Shown: positions 42,201 to 50,479, numbered from the stretch's first letter. The stretch is 64,000 nucleotides of DNA from Aquipuribacter hungaricus (GCF_042663885.1 NZ_JBHSXV010000001.1); one strand, 5' to 3'. Notes: generated by a model from the letters alone, not told the origin. Made by a program: numbers and translations.

Positions 42201-42860
42201 CTACGGCAGCAGCCGCCCCATGAGCAGCGCGCGCTCCGTCCGCTCGAGCACCTCGAAGCCGAGCCGTTCGTAGAACCCCACCGCCCGCTCGTTGCCCGTG
42301 CTCACCCCCAGGTGCACGCCGGCCGCGCCCGCCCCGTGCGCGTGCTGCATGAAGCCCTCGAGCAGCCGCCGGCCGAGCCCCTGCCCCTGGACGTGCGGCA
42401 TCAGGTCGACGTGCAGGTGGGCGGGGTAGGCCTCGACCACGGCGCGGGCGGTCGGCTGCGGCGAGGCGGCCAGCGCCGCCAGCCGGGCGTCGGCCGAGCC
42501 CGGCTCCTGGTCGGCCACCGGGTGGCGGGACCGGACGCCGGGCCACCACGCCCGCGTCGCCCAGTCCTCGAACGCCGCCGTGTCGCTGGTGCCGAGCACG
42601 TAGCCGCTGACCCCGCCCTCGCGGGTGCCGTCGTCGACGACCAGGCACAGGTCGGGCTCGAAGCGGACGTAGGGCAGGGCGTACACCTCGCCGGGCAGCG
42701 ACGGGCGCGCGTACAGCGCCGAGCCGTCGCGCCCCTCGTCGGCCGTGGCCAGGCACACGGCCGACAGGCCCGCGTCGTCGGAGCGGCGGTAGGGCCGCAC
42801 GCTCACGCGCGACGGCGCGCGGCGGGCGGCGCGTCGGGTGGGGGCGGTCAGCCGGCTCAT
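42201..42860 (-). CDS. GNAT family N-acetyltransferase
   Basis: 219 residues from ATG 42860; GTG 42806 would remove an Arg/Ala-rich lead of 18 residues. The acetyl-CoA loop is HVQGQGLGRRLLEGFM, and the C-terminal strand is RAVGFYERLGFEVLERTERALLMGRLL. An early segment (RPSLPGEVYALPYVRFEPDLCLVVDD, GYVLGTSDTAAFEDW) resembles bacterial homologues of the acetyltransferase-like half of O-GlcNAcase. Substrate unknown. Confidence 0.85.
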   Translation of the reverse strand: MSRLTAPTRRAARRAPSRVSVRPYRRSDDAGLSAVCLATADEGRDGSALYARPSLPGEVYALPYVRFEPDLCLVVDDGTREGGVSGYVLGTSDTAAFEDWATRAWWPGVRSRHPVADQEPGSADARLAALAASPQPTARAVVEAYPAHLHVDLMPHVQGQGLGRRLLEGFMQHAHGAGAAGVHLGVSTGNERAVGFYERLGFEVLERTERALLMGRLLP

Positions 42861-42943
42861 CCGCCCATCATCGCCCCGGGCGCCACCCAGGACGACCGCA
42901 CGCGCACGCCGCGTAGCCGTCGCGGCGCCCCGAGCACCCAGCC

Positions 42944-43684
42944 TCAGCCGGTCAGGGCGGCGACCGCGACGAGCGAGGCCAGGACGTTGTTGGTGGCGTG
43001 CAGGGCGAGCGGCGCCCACAGGCTGCGGTGGCAAAGCATGAGCACCGCCGCCCCGATCGCCATCCAGAACAGGTACAGGATCGCCACCGGGAGGATGTGG
43101 ACGGCGGCGAACGCGGCCGACACCAGCAGCACGGCGGCCACCGTGGGGACCCGGCTGACCAGCCAGCCGAGCAGCACCCGGCGGAACACGACCTCCTCCA
43201 CCAGCGGCAGCAGCAGGACGATGCAGAGCCCGCCGACCACGAGCGACCACGGGGCCGCGGTGAGCGAGGTGGCGAGCAGGTCCGGGTCGGAGGTGGACGC
43301 CGACGGGTCCTCCGGCGACAGGCCGAGCAGCGGCCCGAGCGTGGCGGTGAGCAGCAGCCCGACCGTGAGGACCAGCGGCACCTCCCACAGCAGGTGCCAC
43401 AGCGACCTGGTGCCGCGGACCAGGCCGAGCTCACGGGCACCCCAGCCGCGCCGCCGGACCAGGGCGAACCACAGACCGAGCGCCCCGCCGAGCAGGGACG
43501 CCACCAGGCCGAGCGCGGCGTAGGCGACGCCGAGCAGCAGCAGGACCGGGACGAACCCGGCGACCGCCCCGACGAGCATCCCGCCCATGCCGCCGACGAC
43601 GGTCCACACCACGTCGGACCCGGTGGGCACCGGCAGGTCGTCGGCCGTGCGCGCGGTGAGGGGGGCGTCGGGGGCGGCGGTCAC
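42944..43684 (-). CDS. CPBP family intramembrane metalloprotease
   Basis: 246 residues from GTG 43684, preceded at 7 nt by TACGGT. Six or seven membrane helices with the CAAX-protease/bacteriocin-processing signature PLVEEVVFRRVLLGWL (motif 1, two Glu), AFAAVHI (motif 2) and HATNNVLAS (motif 3). It may process prenylated or small secreted peptides, or serve bacteriocin immunity. Divergent from the ZnF-UBP operon. Confidence 0.88.
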   Translation of the reverse strand: MTAAPDAPLTARTADDLPVPTGSDVVWTVVGGMGGMLVGAVAGFVPVLLLLGVAYAALGLVASLLGGALGLWFALVRRRGWGARELGLVRGTRSLWHLLWEVPLVLTVGLLLTATLGPLLGLSPEDPSASTSDPDLLATSLTAAPWSLVVGGLCIVLLLPLVEEVVFRRVLLGWLVSRVPTVAAVLLVSAAFAAVHILPVAILYLFWMAIGAAVLMLCHRSLWAPLALHATNNVLASLVAVAALTG

Positions 43685-43691
43685 CCGGGCG

Positions 43692-43697
43692 ACCGTA
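43692..43697 (-). promoter_or_regulatory. -10 box of leaderless CPBP gene
   Basis: TACGGT on the minus strand, 7 nt before GTG 43684 and without a Shine-Dalgarno sequence between. Confidence 0.45.
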
Positions 43698-43734
43698 CCC
43701 ACGGGCTCTGCCCTCGGTGAACGGCCGCGGGAGG

Positions 43735-43759
43735 CCCTGGCGCGCACGCGCGCCCAGGG
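43735..43759 (+). promoter_or_regulatory. hairpin in the leader of the ZnF-UBP operon
   Basis: CCCTGG pairs with CCAGGG and, after one bulged C, GCGC pairs with GCGC around ACGC. The structure sits 67 nt before the operon start in the gap between divergent genes. It could be a leader structure or a terminator for antisense transcription. Confidence 0.35.
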
Positions 43760-43826
43760 GTGAGGATCAGCGCGCAGCCGGGCCAGACGGGGTCGCGGCC
43801 ACGCCGGACGTCCCCCCGGAGGACCC

Positions 43827-44105
43827 ATGAGCACCTGCGCCCACCTCGCCGACACCTCCGCGCCGGTCCCGCCGGCTCCCACCCCGGACGGCTGCGAGGA
43901 GTGCCTCGCCTCGGGCAGCCGGTGGGTGCACCTGCGCCAGTGCACCGGCTGCGGCCACGTCGGCTGCTGCGACAGCTCCCCGAACAAGCACGCGACCGCC
44001 CACTTCCGCGGCACCGAGCACCCCGTCGTCCGCTCCTACGAGCCGGGCGAGGCCTGGCGCTGGTGCTACGTCGACTCCGAGATCGTGGAGGTGGCCGGCG
44101 CGTGA
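43827..44105 (+). CDS. UBP-type zinc finger protein
   Basis: 92 residues from ATG 43827 with GGAGGA upstream. Zinc ligands follow the three-zinc ZnF-UBP pattern: Cys4, His6, Cys23, Cys26, Cys39, Cys42, Cys47, Cys48, His55, His59, His65, Cys80. The segment HPVVRSYEPGEAWRWCYVD keeps the Trp and Tyr that in eukaryotic domains line the pocket for a free C-terminal Gly-Gly of ubiquitin. The bacterium has no ubiquitin, so the ligand is unknown; a free protein C-terminus or another small ligand is possible. Its stop overlaps the next gene by 4 nt, so the protein belongs to the flavoprotein-kinase unit. Confidence 0.88.
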   Translation: MSTCAHLADTSAPVPPAPTPDGCEECLASGSRWVHLRQCTGCGHVGCCDSSPNKHATAHFRGTEHPVVRSYEPGEAWRWCYVDSEIVEVAGA

Positions 44106-45775
44106 GCCCCGCGAGCGAGCACGTCCCGGTCCTGCTGACCGTCGACGACGACCCGTCCGTGTCCCGCGCCGTCGCGCGCGACCTGCGGCGGCGGTACTCC
44201 GAGACCCACCGCGTGGTGCGGGCGGAGTCCGGGGAGCAGGCCATCGAGGCGCTCAAGGAGCTCAAGCTGCGGGGCACCCCGGTCGCGGCGGTGCTCGCGG
44301 ACTACCGGATGCCGGACATGGACGGCATCCAGTTCCTCGAGCACGCCATGGACCTGTTCCCGCGCGCCCGCCGCGCCCTGCTCACCGCCTACGCCGACAC
44401 CGACGCCGCGATCCAGGCGATCAACGTCGTCGACGTCGACCACTACCTGCTCAAGCCGTGGGACCCGCCGGAGGAGAAGCTCTACCCCGTCGTCGACGCG
44501 CTGCTGGAGTCCTGGGCCGCCTCGCACGAGGAGGCCGTCGAGGGCCTGCGCCTGGTCGGGCACCGGTGGTCCGCGGCCAGCCACGTCGTCCGGGACTTCC
44601 TCGCCCGCAACGCCGCCCCGTACCGCTGGGTCCCCGCCGACGAGCCCGAGGGCGTCCGGCTGCTCGAGGCCGCCGGCTGCGACCCGGCCGACGTGCCGCT
44701 GCTCGTGGACGCCGCGGGCGGCGCGCACATCAGCCCGGACCTGGCCACCGTCGCCGCGGTCGCCGGTCTGTCGACCACCCCGTCGGAGGACTTCTACGAC
44801 CTGCTCATCGTCGGCGGCGGGCCCGCCGGGCTGGGCGCGGCCGTCTACGGCGCCTCCGAGGGGCTGCGCACGGTGCTGGTCGAGAAGTCCGCGACCGGCG
44901 GGCAGGCCGGTCAGTCCTCCCGGATCGAGAACTACCTCGGCTTCCCCGACGGGGTATCCGGCGGCCAGCTCGCCGACCGCGCCCGCCGGCAGGCCGTCCG
45001 GTTCGGCGCCGAGGTGCTCACCGCGCGCGCCGTCGCCGGGCTCGACGTCGACGGCCCGGTCCGCCGGGTCCGGTTCGCCGACGGCACGTCCGTGAGCGCC
45101 CGGTCGGTGCTGCTGTCGACCGGGGTGCAGTGGCGCCGCCTGCCCGCCCCCGGCGCCGACGACCTCATCGGCCGGGGCGTCTACTACGGCAGCGCGTCCA
45201 CCGAGGCCGACGCCTGCGCCGGGCAGCACGTCTACGTGGTCGGCGGGGCCAACAGCGCCGGGCAGGCCGCGGTCTTCTTCTCCCGCTTCGCCGACCGGGT
45301 GACGATCCTCGTGCGCGGCAGCTCGCTGCAGGCGTCGATGTCCAGCTACCTCATCGAGCAGGTCGAGGCGATCGACAACCTCGACGTGCGCTGCTGCACC
45401 GAGGTGCTCGAGGCGCACGGCACCGACCACCTCGAGGCCCTCACCCTGGGCGACCGGGTGAGCGGCCACACCGAGCGCGTCGAGGCCGGGCACCTGTTCG
45501 TCTTCATCGGCGCCGCGCCCCGCACGGAGTGGTTGGACGGCGTAGTCGCCCGCGACAAGGACGGGTTCGTCCTCACCGGGCCGGACCTGCTCGTCGACGG
45601 CCACCGGCCCGCGCGCTGGCACGAGCAGCGCGACCCGTACTACCTCGAGTCGTCGGTGCCGGGGGTCTTCGTCGCCGGCGACGTCCGCGCCGCCTCGGTC
45701 AAGCGCGTCGCCTCCGCGGTCGGCGAGGGCGCCATGGCCGTCACGCTCGCCCACCGCTACCTGGAGCAGTCATGA
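44102..45775 (+). CDS. receiver domain fused to thioredoxin-reductase-like FAD oxidoreductase without CxxC
   Basis: 557 residues from GTG 44102. Residues 8-125 form a complete receiver domain with Asp15-Asp16, phospho-acceptor Asp67 (LADYRMPDMDG), Thr95 and Lys118. A middle segment (130-225) resembles no named domain I can identify. Residues 230-557 are a TrxR-like two-Rossmann flavoprotein: LLIVGGGPAGLGAAVYGASEGL with Gly238-Gly240-Gly243, ATGGQAGQSSRIENYLGFP, and VVGGANSAGQAAVFFSRFA at 380-. At the place of the redox CATC the sequence reads GSAS, so both active-site Cys are absent and classical thioredoxin reduction is unlikely. Coupled both upstream and downstream (ATGA). Confidence 0.9.
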   Translation: MSPASEHVPVLLTVDDDPSVSRAVARDLRRRYSETHRVVRAESGEQAIEALKELKLRGTPVAAVLADYRMPDMDGIQFLEHAMDLFPRARRALLTAYADTDAAIQAINVVDVDHYLLKPWDPPEEKLYPVVDALLESWAASHEEAVEGLRLVGHRWSAASHVVRDFLARNAAPYRWVPADEPEGVRLLEAAGCDPADVPLLVDAAGGAHISPDLATVAAVAGLSTTPSEDFYDLLIVGGGPAGLGAAVYGASEGLRTVLVEKSATGGQAGQSSRIENYLGFPDGVSGGQLADRARRQAVRFGAEVLTARAVAGLDVDGPVRRVRFADGTSVSARSVLLSTGVQWRRLPAPGADDLIGRGVYYGSASTEADACAGQHVYVVGGANSAGQAAVFFSRFADRVTILVRGSSLQASMSSYLIEQVEAIDNLDVRCCTEVLEAHGTDHLEALTLGDRVSGHTERVEAGHLFVFIGAAPRTEWLDGVVARDKDGFVLTGPDLLVDGHRPARWHEQRDPYYLESSVPGVFVAGDVRAASVKRVASAVGEGAMAVTLAHRYLEQS

Positions 45776-47223
45776 CCTCTGGCCTGACCCGCGAGCAGCT
45801 GCGCGAGCTGTTCCTCTTCGAGGCGCTCACCGACGACCGGCTGGACTTCCTGTCCCAGATGGGCGACGTCATCGACGTCCCCGCCGGGACCGCCGTGTTC
45901 CGCGAGGGCGAGCCCGCCGAGTGCTTCTACGTCCTTCTGTCCGGCACCGTGTCCATGACGCGGGTCGTCCAGGGCGACGAGGTGGAGATCACCCGCACCG
46001 ACCACGTCGGCTCGTACGGCGGCGCCACCCAGGCCTACGTCCGCCCGGAGGAGGCCAAGACCTACTCCGCGACCTTCACCGCCGTGACCGACTGCCGGCT
46101 GTTCTCGCTGCCGGGGGCCGCGTTCGCCGCGCTGGTCCGCGAGTGGTTCCCCATGGCCGTGCACCTGCTCGAGGGCCTGTTCCTCGGCATGCAGAACAGC
46201 CAGACGGTGATCGGCCAGCGCGAGCGCCTGCTCGCCCTGGGCTCCCTCACCGCCGGGCTCACCCACGAGCTCAACAACCCCGCCGCGGCGGCGGTCCGGG
46301 CCACCTCGGCGCTGCGCGAGCGGGTGCGCGCCATGCACCACAAGCTGGCGATGCTCGCCGACGCCACCATCGAGCCCAAGGTCCTCACCGCGCTCGCCGG
46401 GCTGCAGGACGAGGCGCTCGCGCAGGCCGGCAAGGGCTCGCGGCTCAGCGCGCTCGCGGCCAGCGACGCCGAGGACGAGCTGGTGGACTGGATGGACACC
46501 CGCGACGTGCAGCGCCCGTTCGACCTGGCCCCGCCGCTGGTCGCCGCCGGCATCCGGACCGACTGGCTGGACGGCCTCGCCGACCGGGTCCCGGCGCACC
46601 TGCTGGAGTCCGGGCTGCGCTGGATCGTCTACTCGCTGGAGACCGAGCAGCTGATGGCCGAGATCGAGGACGCCACCGGCCGGGTGTCCGCGCTGGTCGG
46701 CGCGGCCAAGCAGTACTCGCAGATGGACCGCTCGGCCCAGCAGACCTTCGACGTCCACGATGGGCTCGAGGCGACCATGGTCATGCTCGGGCGCAAGCTG
46801 CAGGGGCTGCAGGTGGTGACCGACTTCGACCGCACGCTGCCGTCGGTGCCCGGCTTCCCCGGCGAGCTCAACCAGGTGTGGACGAACCTGCTCGACAACG
46901 CCGCCGGGGCGATGGCCGGGCAGGGGACGCTGACGGTCCGCACCGCCAGGGACGGCGACAGCCTGCTCGTCGAGGTCGGCGACACCGGGCCCGGCGTGCC
47001 CGAGGAGCTGCAGCGGCGCATCTTCGAGCCGTTCTTCACCACCAAGCCGGTCGGCGAAGGGACGGGCCTGGGCCTGGACATCTCCTTCCGGATCGTCGTC
47101 GGGCGCCACGGCGGCGACCTGCGGGTGCACAGCGTCCCGGGCGACACCCGGTTCCAGGTCCGGCTCCCGCTGCGGGCGGCGACCCCGCCGGCCGTCGTCC
47201 CCGAGGCGCCGCCGGCGGGCTGA
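45772..47223 (+). CDS. cNMP-fold sensor histidine kinase
   Basis: 483 residues, overlapping the flavoprotein stop. Residues 10-140 are a cyclic-nucleotide-binding-type beta-barrel (LFEALTDDRLDFL, FREGEPAECFYVLLSGTVSMTR). The canonical GE-x-x-L and R-x-A-T phosphate-binding cassette reads GSYGGATQAY and TYSAT, so cAMP is unlikely as ligand. The kinase part has the H box THELNNPAAAAVR with His165, N box NLLDNAAG with Asn376, and G boxes DTGPGVPEEL and GEGTGLGLDI. There are no membrane helices, so it is cytosolic. The Asp67 receiver of the preceding gene is its obvious partner. Confidence 0.92.
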   Translation: MTSGLTREQLRELFLFEALTDDRLDFLSQMGDVIDVPAGTAVFREGEPAECFYVLLSGTVSMTRVVQGDEVEITRTDHVGSYGGATQAYVRPEEAKTYSATFTAVTDCRLFSLPGAAFAALVREWFPMAVHLLEGLFLGMQNSQTVIGQRERLLALGSLTAGLTHELNNPAAAAVRATSALRERVRAMHHKLAMLADATIEPKVLTALAGLQDEALAQAGKGSRLSALAASDAEDELVDWMDTRDVQRPFDLAPPLVAAGIRTDWLDGLADRVPAHLLESGLRWIVYSLETEQLMAEIEDATGRVSALVGAAKQYSQMDRSAQQTFDVHDGLEATMVMLGRKLQGLQVVTDFDRTLPSVPGFPGELNQVWTNLLDNAAGAMAGQGTLTVRTARDGDSLLVEVGDTGPGVPEELQRRIFEPFFTTKPVGEGTGLGLDISFRIVVGRHGGDLRVHSVPGDTRFQVRLPLRAATPPAVVPEAPPAG

Positions 47224-47264
47224 CCCGGTCCCTGTCAGCGGCGGGGCCTGGTCAGGAGCATGGC

Positions 47265-47281
47265 CCGGCCGGGGGGGCCGG
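47265..47281. terminator. hairpin between convergent kinase and hydrolase genes
   Basis: CCGGCC and GGCCGG flank GGGGG, 42 nt after the kinase stop. A plausible weak bidirectional terminator. Confidence 0.4.
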
Positions 47282-47294
47282 ACAGGTGAGGCCG

Positions 47295-48122
47295 TCAGAG
47301 GCCGTCGAGGAAGCGGTGCAGCACCGGCAGCAGCAGGTCGGGCTTGCGGGTGGCGTCCATGTGGGTCGTGCCCGGCAGCACGGCCAGCTGCGACCCGGCG
47401 ACCAGCCGCAGCATGAGCGCCGCGTGGTCGACCGTGGTGAAGTCCCGGTCGCCCTGGACGAACAGCACGGGGCAGCGGACGCCGGCCAGCTCGGCGTCCG
47501 ACCACCCGGCGAAGAAGCCCTCCTGGGCCTCGTTGAGCTTGAGCATGAACGCGTCGAAGCGTTCCGGGTGGGGCGAGAGCCGCTCGTACTCCGCCCGCAT
47601 CGCGGCGAAGTCGTCGGCGGTCGGCATGATCGGCGAGGTCGCGTACACCGACGGGTCGCCCAGGTCCGGGTGCAGTCCCTCCTTGCGCACGCTGCCGGAC
47701 ACGGCGACGACCGCGTCCACCCGGTCGGGGTGGCGGACGGCGAGCTCCAGCGCGGTGCCGGCGCCCATGCTGTGCCCGAGCACGGTGGCCCGCTCGTGGC
47801 CCAGGGAGTCCAGCACCGCGACGACGTCGCCCGCGTGGGAGGCGTAGGAGACCGGGCGGTCGGTGTCGGCGGTGCGGCCGTGCCCCTGCAGCTCGATGCC
47901 GACGACGGTGCGGGTCCGGGCCAGGTCGGGGACCAGCGTGGCGAAGTCCAGGTCGATGGACAGCATCCCGCCGTGGAGCAGGACGAGCGGCGCGCCCTGG
48001 CCGTAGGTCTCCACGTACAGCCGGACGCCCTCGTGCTCGACGTACCCGGTGGTGGTCGGCTGGATGGTCGGCTCGTCGGTGGGCTGGGCTGTGGTGCCCG
48101 CGGGTGCGTCGGTGGTGGTCAT
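47295..48122 (-). CDS. alpha/beta hydrolase
   Basis: 275 residues from ATG 48122; an ATG at 48155 would add 11. The fold has an oxyanion loop LLHGGMLS, nucleophile Ser in VLGHSMGAGTALELA, the acid in FVQGDRDFTTVDH and His in GTTHMDA. Last gene of the three-gene minus-strand unit with TetR and another hydrolase. Possibly a lipase, esterase or lactonase; the substrate is not evident. Confidence 0.88.
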   Translation of the reverse strand: MTTTDAPAGTTAQPTDEPTIQPTTTGYVEHEGVRLYVETYGQGAPLVLLHGGMLSIDLDFATLVPDLARTRTVVGIELQGHGRTADTDRPVSYASHAGDVVAVLDSLGHERATVLGHSMGAGTALELAVRHPDRVDAVVAVSGSVRKEGLHPDLGDPSVYATSPIMPTADDFAAMRAEYERLSPHPERFDAFMLKLNEAQEGFFAGWSDAELAGVRCPVLFVQGDRDFTTVDHAALMLRLVAGSQLAVLPGTTHMDATRKPDLLLPVLHRFLDGL

Positions 48123-48151
48123 GCCCGTGTGACGTGCGGGGGTCCCGCGAC

Positions 48152-48778
48152 TCATCGGTCGGCAGGCTCCGCGAGGTCGGCGGGGTCGGCGTGCTCCGGC
48201 GACATGCCGCGCAGGCCACGGTCGACCATGGCGATGAGCCACTCGTAGCTCTCGTCGACGTCTGCGGAGTACTGGAACCCGCCGGCGGACTCCAGGGTGG
48301 CGAAGCCGTGGAAGACGCTGCGCAGCGCGCGCAGGGCGTGGGGCTCGTCCTCCGGGGCGATGTCGTAGCCGCGCAGCACGGCCCGCAGCGGCTCGAGGGC
48401 CTCGGCGGCCGCGACCGCGACGGGGTCCGGCTCGTCCCCCGGTCCCACGGCGACGGTCCGCAGCCCGACCGTGGCGCCGTAGCGGCCCGGGTGGGAGGTG
48501 ACGAAGCCGCGCAGGGCCCGGGCCGCGGCACCGAGGGCCTCGGTGCCCGACCGGCCCTGGATGGCCGCGCCGACCGCGGCGCCGGCCTGCGCCAGGGCGA
48601 GGGCGGCGATCCGGCGGGTGAGGTCGCCCTGGCTGGCCACGTGCTTGTAGAGCGACGGGGCGCGGACCCCGACCCGCTCGGCGACCTGGGCGAGGGTGAG
48701 GTCGGACCAGCCGATCTCGTCGGCCAGGTCGGCGCCGGCCGCGACGACCGCGGCGGGCGTCAGCCCGGCCCTAGGCAC
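48152..48778 (-). CDS. TetR family regulator, WHG-domain type
   Basis: 208 residues from GTG 48778, overlapping the upstream hydrolase stop by 8 nt. The N-terminal HTH (TPAAVVAAGADLADEIGWSDLTLAQVAERVGVRAPSLYKHVASQGDL) and the C-terminal dimer/ligand domain of the TetR_C_33 (WHG) kind (RGFVTSHPGRYGATVGL, RSVFHGFATLESAGGF) are clear. It lies between two hydrolase genes and probably represses the operon through a palindrome near 49703. Confidence 0.9.
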   Translation of the reverse strand: MPRAGLTPAAVVAAGADLADEIGWSDLTLAQVAERVGVRAPSLYKHVASQGDLTRRIAALALAQAGAAVGAAIQGRSGTEALGAAARALRGFVTSHPGRYGATVGLRTVAVGPGDEPDPVAVAAAEALEPLRAVLRGYDIAPEDEPHALRALRSVFHGFATLESAGGFQYSADVDESYEWLIAMVDRGLRGMSPEHADPADLAEPADR

Positions 48779-49676
48779 CGGCAGCGCCCGTGGTCGTGGT
48801 GGCGGCACCGGTGGCCGTGCTCAGGAACGGCAGGACCAGCGCGAGAACCTCGGCGGGGTGCTGGGCGTGGGGGTAGTGGCCGGAGCCAGGGACGACCTCG
48901 AGCCGTCCCAGGCCGGCGGGCAGGGCGGCGACGACGGCCTCGCCCTCGGCGCGCGGGTCGGCCCAGTCGGGGTCCTCCTCGCCCATGACGACCAGGACCG
49001 GACATGCGACGCGGGGGAGCGCGGCGCCGGCGTCGGCGGGGGTGCCGCTGCCCATCCCCTTCAGGGCGGCCATCCGGCCCGGCTCGCGGAGCATGGCGGC
49101 GACCTGCGCCAGGCGGGCCTCGTGGTCGGCGGGCCGGGAGCCGTGCTCGGTCACCGGGTAGGCGACGTCGAGGTAGCGCGTCCACGACCTCGTGCTGCCG
49201 AGCAGCGCGGTGGTGACCATGTGGCGCATCCCGCGGCGGAAGTCGCGGTCGCGCAGCTCGGCCAGGCCCAGGGACTGCGTCTTCGTGAACGGGGCGAGCT
49301 CGACCGCGGCGGTGACCAGGTGGGGCGCCGTGGCTGCGGCGACGGTGACGGCCCCGCCGGAGATCGAGTGGCCGACCAGGACCGCCGGCCCGCCCAGGTG
49401 CTCGACGAGGGCGACCAGGTCCCCGGCGATGTCCGTGCGCGTGTACGAGGCCCACCCGGTGCTGGACTCCCCGCAGCCGCGCAGGTCCACGGCGGCGACC
49501 CGGTAGCCCGCGGCCACCAGGCCCGGCGCCAGGAAGCGGTAGGCGCGGCGGTCGTCGCCCATGCCGTGCGCGAGCACGACCAGCGGACCGGTGCCGGTGA
49601 CCTCGTAGGCGAGCGTGCCGCCCTCGACGGCGAGGTGCTGGGTGGTCGGGTGGGTCGGGTCCGTGTGCTGGTCCAT
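48771..49676 (-). CDS. alpha/beta hydrolase
   Basis: 301 residues from ATG 49676 with GGAGG 7 nt upstream. Oxyanion loop VVLAHGMGDDRRAYRFLAPGL, nucleophile Ser in VLVGHSISGGAVTVAAA, the acid in VVMGEEDPDWADPRAEGE and His in GSGHYPHAQHP. First gene of the operon with the TetR regulator. It ends in an Ala/Thr-rich tail. Substrate unknown. Confidence 0.88.
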   Translation of the reverse strand: MDQHTDPTHPTTQHLAVEGGTLAYEVTGTGPLVVLAHGMGDDRRAYRFLAPGLVAAGYRVAAVDLRGCGESSTGWASYTRTDIAGDLVALVEHLGGPAVLVGHSISGGAVTVAAATAPHLVTAAVELAPFTKTQSLGLAELRDRDFRRGMRHMVTTALLGSTRSWTRYLDVAYPVTEHGSRPADHEARLAQVAAMLREPGRMAALKGMGSGTPADAGAALPRVACPVLVVMGEEDPDWADPRAEGEAVVAALPAGLGRLEVVPGSGHYPHAQHPAEVLALVLPFLSTATGAATTTTGAAGA

Positions 49677-49702
49677 GGGAGCCTCCGAGCTGGCTAGTGG
49701 GT

Positions 49703-49717
49703 GTAGCCAAAAGCTAC
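49703..49717. promoter_or_regulatory. candidate TetR operator
   Basis: GTAGC-CAAAA-GCTAC, an inverted repeat in a short AT-rich promoter patch about 26 nt upstream of the first gene of the TetR/hydrolase operon. Related TAGCC/GGCTA half-sites lie at 49692-49696 and 49724-49728. Confidence 0.5.
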
Positions 49718-49758
49718 GATTATTAGCCGGCCTCGTCAAGCCCCGCGGGCTCGAGGGC

Positions 49759-50385
49759 TCAGCCGCCGCTGATGACCCCGCAGGCCACCCGGTCGCCGGC
49801 GTTGCCGGTGCGCGCGGTGAGGTCCGTCGCGGCGGGGCTCGTCGGCGTGTACTGCGAGGCCGGCACGTTGGCGTAGTTGTCCGGCATGGCGTGGACGATG
49901 ACGGCCCGGCCCGCGACGTCGGCCGGGGTGAACCGGTCGGTGACGAACGTGGCGCGGGACTCGCCGTCCTCCTGCACGTAGACCACCGGCAGGTCGCCCG
50001 CGTGGTCGCCGTGGGTCGCGCCCGGCTGGCTGTAGTGCCCGTCCGCGGAGACGAACCAGGTGCTCGGAGCGGCGGTGGGGTCGGCCACGCACCCGGTGCC
50101 GTTGGCCGGGTCGGCGTTGGCGTGCACGTGGAAGCCGTGGAAGGTGTCGCCCGCGGCGGCCAGGTCGTCGGGCATGCGGAGCACCACGCTCACGCGCGTG
50201 CCGTCGCGGTCGGCCTGCATCCGGACCGTCCCGACCGCGCGCCCGTCGGCCAGGCGCATCGTCGCCACGTGCCGTCCGCCGGTGGCCCCGGCCTCGCTGC
50301 CGCGGTCGAGCGTCGCCGCCGTGACGGACCCGCCCGCCCCGAGCACAGCCACCGTGAGCGCTGCCGCCGTCGTCGAGCTCTTCAT
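49759..50385 (-). CDS. sodC: secreted Cu/Zn superoxide dismutase
   Basis: 208 residues from ATG 50385 (GGGGAG upstream) with a signal peptide (MKSSTTAAALTVAVLGAGG, then SVTAA). Copper/zinc ligands lie in HGFHVHANADP, the GHYSQPGATHGDHAGDLP segment, and VIVHAMPDNYAN. Cysteines in TGCVADP and RVACGVISGG form the intrasubunit disulfide. It dismutates superoxide outside the membrane. It follows ndh on the same strand, about 95 nt apart. Confidence 0.92.
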   Translation of the reverse strand: MKSSTTAAALTVAVLGAGGSVTAATLDRGSEAGATGGRHVATMRLADGRAVGTVRMQADRDGTRVSVVLRMPDDLAAAGDTFHGFHVHANADPANGTGCVADPTAAPSTWFVSADGHYSQPGATHGDHAGDLPVVYVQEDGESRATFVTDRFTPADVAGRAVIVHAMPDNYANVPASQYTPTSPAATDLTARTGNAGDRVACGVISGG

Positions 50386-50479
50386 CCCGGTCTCCCCGTC
50401 GTGGTCCTGCCGGGGCGTCGTCGCACCCGGCAGGACCATCGTGACCCTCGGTGAGGATCTGGGGAAGGGACGGGGCGTG

